Shown: positions 60,716 to 64,000 of the stretch, piece after piece
How the letters are laid out: each line of letters begins with the position of its first letter
Numbering within the stretch: the first letter of the stretch is position 1
Origin: Arsenicicoccus bolidensis DSM 15745
GTDB taxonomy: Bacteria; Actinomycetota; Actinomycetes; Actinomycetales; Dermatophilaceae
DNA length: 64,000 bases
Assembly: GCF_000426385.1 (NCBI RefSeq)
Contig: NZ_AUFG01000001.1
Location: 124,001-188,000, forward strand
Direction of reading: 5' to 3'
Translations under genes and position numbers: made by a program
Notes under the pieces: generated by a model
What the model saw: the letters and a program-made list of their open reading frames with translations, nothing else
Told to the model about the DNA's origin: nothing
Database searches by the model: none

Positions 60716-61696
60716 ATGTCCCGCAGGCTCGCTCTCCCCGGTGCCCTCGCGATCGCTGCCGCCGCGGCGATCACCGCCGGTCCCGCCGCCGTCGCCACCT
60801 CCACCGTCGCCACCTCCACCGTCGCCGCCCCCACCGCGGCGAGCACCGCCGTCCAGCCGTCCGCCGCCGTGCAGGACTGCCTCGAGCTGTTCTCGGCCGC
60901 CCGCAAGAAGGACACCTCCGCGGCCGAGGAGCCGGACGTCACCCGCGGCAGCGGCGCCAAGGCCTACGGCGTGCTCAAGAGCTTCCCGCAGCTGGCCCCC
61001 GGAAGCGTGACGGTCCCCGTCGTCTTCCACGTCACGTCGGACCACGTGCTGACCGCCGCCGAGCGGGCGCGCTACGAGCGGATGATCGCGGCGCAGATGG
61101 ACGTCATGAACGCGTCCTACAGCGGGCAGACCGGCGGCGCCGACACACCCTTCCGCTGGCGCCTGGCGGGCATCGACCACACCGTGAACCCGGCGTGGTA
61201 CACGGTCGTCCCGGGCAAGACCGAGAAGGCCATGAAGGCCGCCCTGCACACGGGCGACTCCCGGACCCTCAACGTCTACACCGGCGACATCGGGGGCGGC
61301 CTGCTGGGCTGGGCCTACTTCCCCAAGGACTACAACAACGGGCGCGACTACCTCGACGGCGTGGTGATGCTCGACGAGTCGATGCCGGGCGGCACCGCCG
61401 GCAAGTACGCGCTCGGCGACACCCTGGTCCACGAGGCCGGGCACTGGCTCTCGCTCTACCACACCTTCCAGGGCGGCTGCACGTGGTCCAACGACTTCGT
61501 CGCCGACACCCCTGCCGAGGCGCACCCGCAGTTCGACTGCCCCGTCGGCGCCGACTCCTGCGACGCTCCCGGTCTGGACCCGATCCACAACTTCATGGAT
61601 TACACGCAGGACTCGTGCATGGACAGCTTCACCGCCGGTCAGGCCAAGCGCATGAGCGACGCCTGGCAGTACTTCCGCGACCCGTCCAAGGCCTGA
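60716..61696 (+). CDS. secreted M43-type zinc metalloprotease
   Basis: 326-residue exported metzincin-like protease. Signal peptide at about 1-29 (basic MSRR then ALAIAAAAAITAG), then a Thr/Val/Ala-rich segment with TVATSTVATSTV repeats. Catalytic zinc site HEAGHWLSLYHTF (HExxHxxxxxH type) and the Met-turn NFMDYTQDSCMDSF match the M43 (pappalysin-like) family; four cysteines flank the site (GGCTW, FDCPVG, DSCDAP, DSCMD). AAAGGC about 6 nt before ATG. Substrate unknown. Confidence 0.9.
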   Translation: MSRRLALPGALAIAAAAAITAGPAAVATSTVATSTVAAPTAASTAVQPSAAVQDCLELFSAARKKDTSAAEEPDVTRGSGAKAYGVLKSFPQLAPGSVTVPVVFHVTSDHVLTAAERARYERMIAAQMDVMNASYSGQTGGADTPFRWRLAGIDHTVNPAWYTVVPGKTEKAMKAALHTGDSRTLNVYTGDIGGGLLGWAYFPKDYNNGRDYLDGVVMLDESMPGGTAGKYALGDTLVHEAGHWLSLYHTFQGGCTWSNDFVADTPAEAHPQFDCPVGADSCDAPGLDPIHNFMDYTQDSCMDSFTAGQAKRMSDAWQYFRDPSKA

Positions 61697-61707
61697 TCAC
61701 GCGTCCT

Positions 61708-61732
61708 GCCCCGCCGACGCGGCCGGCGGGGC
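61708..61732. terminator. terminator hairpin between the protease and malG-like gene
   Basis: 9-bp GC stem (GCCCCGCCG / CGGCGGGGC) with a 7-nt loop, 12 bp after the protease stop codon and between convergent genes. Confidence 0.65.
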
Positions 61733-61755
61733 CGTCGAGGCCGTTGAGGGTTGCC

Positions 61756-62592
61756 TCAGCCCTTGACGGCCCCGCCGTTGGCGCCCCGGACGAGGTGCCG
61801 CTGGAAGACGAAGAACAGGACGGCGACCGGGATGGTCGTGATCAGGGCCGTCGCCATCTTGAGCGGGAACTGCGTCCCGGACCCCAGCCCGCCCGCGGTC
61901 AGGTCCGCCAGGCCGGTCACGAGCGTCTTGTGCTCGGGGCTGCCCGTCACCACCAGGAAGTGGCTGAACTCGTTCCACGAACCCTGGAAGGACAGGATCG
62001 TCAAGGTGATCAGCGCGGGTCGCGCCATGGGCAGGATCACCGACCAGAAGGTCCGGAAGACCGACGCGCCGTCCAGGCGGGCGGCCTCCTCGATGGTGAC
62101 GGGGACGCTGTCGAAGAACTGCTTCATGATGAAGACGCCGGCCGCGTCGACCAGCAGCGGCAGGATCATCGCGGCGTAGGTGTCGTAGATGCCGAGGTAC
62201 TTGACCATGAGGAACTTGGGGATGAGCAGGGCGACGCCGGGGACCGACATGACGGCCAGGACCAGGGCGAAGACCGCGCCGCGCCCGCGGAAGTGCAACC
62301 GCGACAGGGCGTAGCCGGCGAGGGAGTCGAAGAACACCCGGCCGGCCGTCACGGCCACGGTCACGACCACCGAGTTGGTCAGCCACCGCAGGACGGGCAG
62401 CTGGCTGTCGCCGCTGCCGAGCACCGCGCCCCACGCCTGGGTCGAGAGGGGGTGGGGGAGCAGCGACAGGGGGTTGGTCGAGGCGTCCGGGTCGGTCTTG
62501 AGGGACGTGGCCACCTGGATGACGAAGGGGTAGAGGTAGACCACGGCCGCCGCCACCAGCACGGCGTACGCCAGGGTGCGTCGCAGGCTCAT
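61756..62592 (-). CDS. sugar ABC transporter permease (MalG-like)
   Basis: 278-residue inner-membrane permease of normal length with six membrane segments. The coupling EAA loop is VTIEEAARLDGASVFRTFWSVILPMARPAL. Follows the truncated MalF-like gene with an ATGA overlap. Appears intact, although its partners are damaged. Family carbohydrate uptake-1; substrate unknown. No ATPase (MsiK-like) gene is next to it in the window, as is common in actinobacteria. Confidence 0.92.
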   Translation of the reverse strand: MSLRRTLAYAVLVAAAVVYLYPFVIQVATSLKTDPDASTNPLSLLPHPLSTQAWGAVLGSGDSQLPVLRWLTNSVVVTVAVTAGRVFFDSLAGYALSRLHFRGRGAVFALVLAVMSVPGVALLIPKFLMVKYLGIYDTYAAMILPLLVDAAGVFIMKQFFDSVPVTIEEAARLDGASVFRTFWSVILPMARPALITLTILSFQGSWNEFSHFLVVTGSPEHKTLVTGLADLTAGGLGSGTQFPLKMATALITTIPVAVLFFVFQRHLVRGANGGAVKG

Positions 62593-63302
62593 CGCCCCAC
62601 CTCGTCGCGCTCGGTCATGACCCGGCGCTGCACCCAGGTGAGCAGCACGATGATCACGAAGATGATGAAGGCCATCGCGGCCCCGGTCCCGAACCGGCCC
62701 TGCTTGAAGGACTGCTCGTAGGACAGGTAGGCCGGGGTGAGCAGGGTCTTGCCGGGGGAGCCGCCGCCGGTCGCGTAGACCTGGTCGAAGACCTGCCAGG
62801 TGCCGATCAGGCCCAGCGTGACCACGAGGAAGAGCACGGACCGCAGCTGCGGGACCGTGACGTACCACAGCTTCTGCCAGCCCGTGGCGCCGTCGAGCGC
62901 GGCCGCCTCGTCGACGTCCTCGGGCAGGTCCTGCAGGGCGGCGAGGAACATCAGCATGAAGGTCCCGGTCGTGGTCCACACGGCCAGCAGGATCAGGACG
63001 AGCATCGCGACCGACGGGCTGCCGACCGAGGTCATGAAGTCGCGCCCGGTCAGGCCCTGGCCGGACAGCAGCGTCGCGTAGTTGTCCAGGCCGACCAACG
63101 GGGCGTTGGCCTGGACGAACGGGTCGCCGTTGCCGCTCCAGCGCGTGAAGGAGACGTAGAGCGCCATACCGATCGGCACGATCATGAAGGTGCCGAGGAC
63201 CACGATCATCGGCAGGGTGAAGGCCCAACCCGCGGCGGTCTGCCCGGCGTGGATGCCGGGCCCGGACCGTCGCGAACGTCGCTCCGTCGTGGGGCTTGTC
63301 AT
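62589..63302 (-). CDS. sugar ABC transporter permease (MalF-like) with internal deletion
   Basis: 237 residues; family members are usually about 290-340. N-terminal TM1 (AAGWAFTLPMIVVLGTFMIVPIGMALYVSF) and NYATLLSGQGLTGRDFMTSVG join directly at about 63020/63021 to SPSVAMLVLILLAVWTTTGTFMLMFLAALQ. The segment normally between (two or more membrane helices) is missing in frame. The EAA loop DEAAALDGATGWQKL remains. GAGAGGA before ATG. Probably non-functional unless a shorter permease is tolerated. Confidence 0.85.
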   Translation of the reverse strand: MTSPTTERRSRRSGPGIHAGQTAAGWAFTLPMIVVLGTFMIVPIGMALYVSFTRWSGNGDPFVQANAPLVGLDNYATLLSGQGLTGRDFMTSVGSPSVAMLVLILLAVWTTTGTFMLMFLAALQDLPEDVDEAAALDGATGWQKLWYVTVPQLRSVLFLVVTLGLIGTWQVFDQVYATGGGSPGKTLLTPAYLSYEQSFKQGRFGTGAAMAFIIFVIIVLLTWVQRRVMTERDEVGR

Positions 63303-63329
63303 GGCGTCCTCTCGCTGCCGACGGCCCGG

Positions 63330-64000
63330 TCAGCCCTTGATCGCTGCCTCAGCGTTGAGCTGCATCGTCGTGAGGATGGCCTTGGGGTCACCGGTCGCCA
63401 GGGACTCGATCTGGGGCGTTGGCGTCCGCGAGCACCGCGTCGAAGCCAGGCGTGGTGGGCATTCCCTTGCCGTACTACGCCCCGGCGACGAAGGCGGCGT
63501 CCGCCGGGGTGGCCGCCTTGTACTTGGCCATCGCGGAGGTGGTCGACGGCATGACCCCGAAGGCCTTGGCGGCGCTCAGCTGCTGGGCGTCCTCGCCGAG
63601 GAACTTCACGAGGTCCACCGCGGCGGCCTGGTTCTTGCTCTTGGCGGCGATGCCCCAGCAGTTGGTGAACATCAGGGTGCCCTTGCCCTTGGGGCCGGCG
63701 GGCAGCTCGACGACCTTGACCTTGAGGTCGGGGGCGTCCTTGGCGAGCGCGCCACGGATCCAGTTGCCCTCGATCGTCATGGCGGCCTTGCCCTTGACCA
63801 GGGCCTCGCCGCCCCAGCCCGCGTCGACCTGCTTGGAGAGCTTCATGGCACCGCTGCGCAGGAGCTTCTGCGCCTCGGTGAGGCCGGCGAGGTTCTCGGG
63901 GGAGTCGGCCGTCGCCGTCTTGCCGTCCTCGGACAGCACCCAGCCCCCGGCCTGGGTCATGAAGGCACCCACGCGCTGGAACTCGGGGGAGATCACCAGC
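63330..64000 (-). pseudogene. sugar ABC transporter solute-binding protein, C-terminal part, disrupted (5' beyond window)
   Basis: An extracellular solute-binding protein of the MalE-type family; visible segments include AGLTEAQKLLRSGAMKLSKQ, KGKAAMTIEGNWIRGALAK and LMFTNCWGIAAKSKNQAAAV. After PADAAFVAGA an in-frame TAG (63475-63477) occurs where GAG (Glu) is expected before YGKGMPTTPGFDAVLADANA. A further extra base in the G-run at 63413-63416 shifts the frame; removing one restores QIESLATGDPKAILTTMQ to a TGA at 63330-63332. Two independent lesions argue for decay. Would be the first gene of the operon with the two permeases. Confidence 0.83.

Overview
The window is high-GC chromosomal DNA from an actinobacterium. 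By gene content and order a Micrococcales lineage such as Intrasporangiaceae/Dermatophilaceae fits best; this is inference. Supporting signs are near-exclusive G/C third codon positions, many GTG starts, and actinobacterial families (SepH, DUF3040, DUF3159, DUF3710, DUF4193, DUF5998, DUF6504, DUF7455, Rv2175c-like). No rRNA, tRNA, CRISPR array, insertion sequence or prophage was seen. Most of the window is conserved core chromosome.

Layout. (1) 1-5644: PASTA Ser/Thr kinase (PknL-like), LysM/SLT lytic transglycosylase, Rv2175c-like DNA-binding protein, polyprenyl synthase, MetF, DUF4126 protein. (2) 5842-12711: a co-directional DNA-damage cluster behind a near-perfect actinobacterial SOS box: DUF6504, HEPN-like protein, DnaE2-type polymerase, methyltransferase, DNA polymerase IV. 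(3) 12819-25318: DUF3040, DUF456 and DUF7455 proteins, ParE, amino-acid permease, TrpB2, sucrase/ferredoxin-like protein, a DUF1345 protein split into two coupled reading frames, ParC, double-GNAT protein. (4) 25360-31607, minus strand: a PTS block (FruR, 1-phosphofructokinase, EIIA, EIIB-EIIB-EIIC, HPr, EI) with a large dyad upstream of fruR. (5) 31854-43178: nitroreductase, sigma factor with a membrane beta-propeller partner whose start region looks frameshifted, Pat-like GNAT/acyl-CoA synthetase fusion, DUF5998, phosphodiesterase, thymidine kinase, pyruvate phosphate dikinase, VOC protein. (6) 43212-55900: SepH, TRIC channel, ferrochelatase, SuhB-like phosphatase, DUF4193, dUTPase, DUF3710, OB-fold, DUF3159, two TrkA/RCK proteins divergent from a KimA-like permease, and a TrmA-like RNA methyltransferase. 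The last part matches the M. tuberculosis Rv2689c-Rv2701c order as I recall it. (7) 55984-61696: aconitase behind two large palindromes, an RCK-channel-RCK protein, a secreted M43 metalloprotease. (8) 61756-64000: a sugar ABC transporter operon that looks decayed (internally deleted permease, binding-protein gene with a nonsense codon and a frameshift).

How the genes fit together: the SOS cluster would supply translesion synthesis; the PTS block links fructose uptake and phosphorylation to phosphotransfer through EI and HPr; the two RCK proteins plus KimA-like permease look like a potassium-homeostasis module; SepH, the PASTA kinase, the lytic transglycosylase and topoisomerase IV concern growth, division and chromosome segregation. 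Many genes have a TANNNT-like -10 hexamer only 6-8 nt before the start codon, consistent with leaderless transcripts. The strongest leads are the SOS cluster, the paired aconitase palindromes, the frameshifted sigma-partner gene and the decaying sugar transporter.
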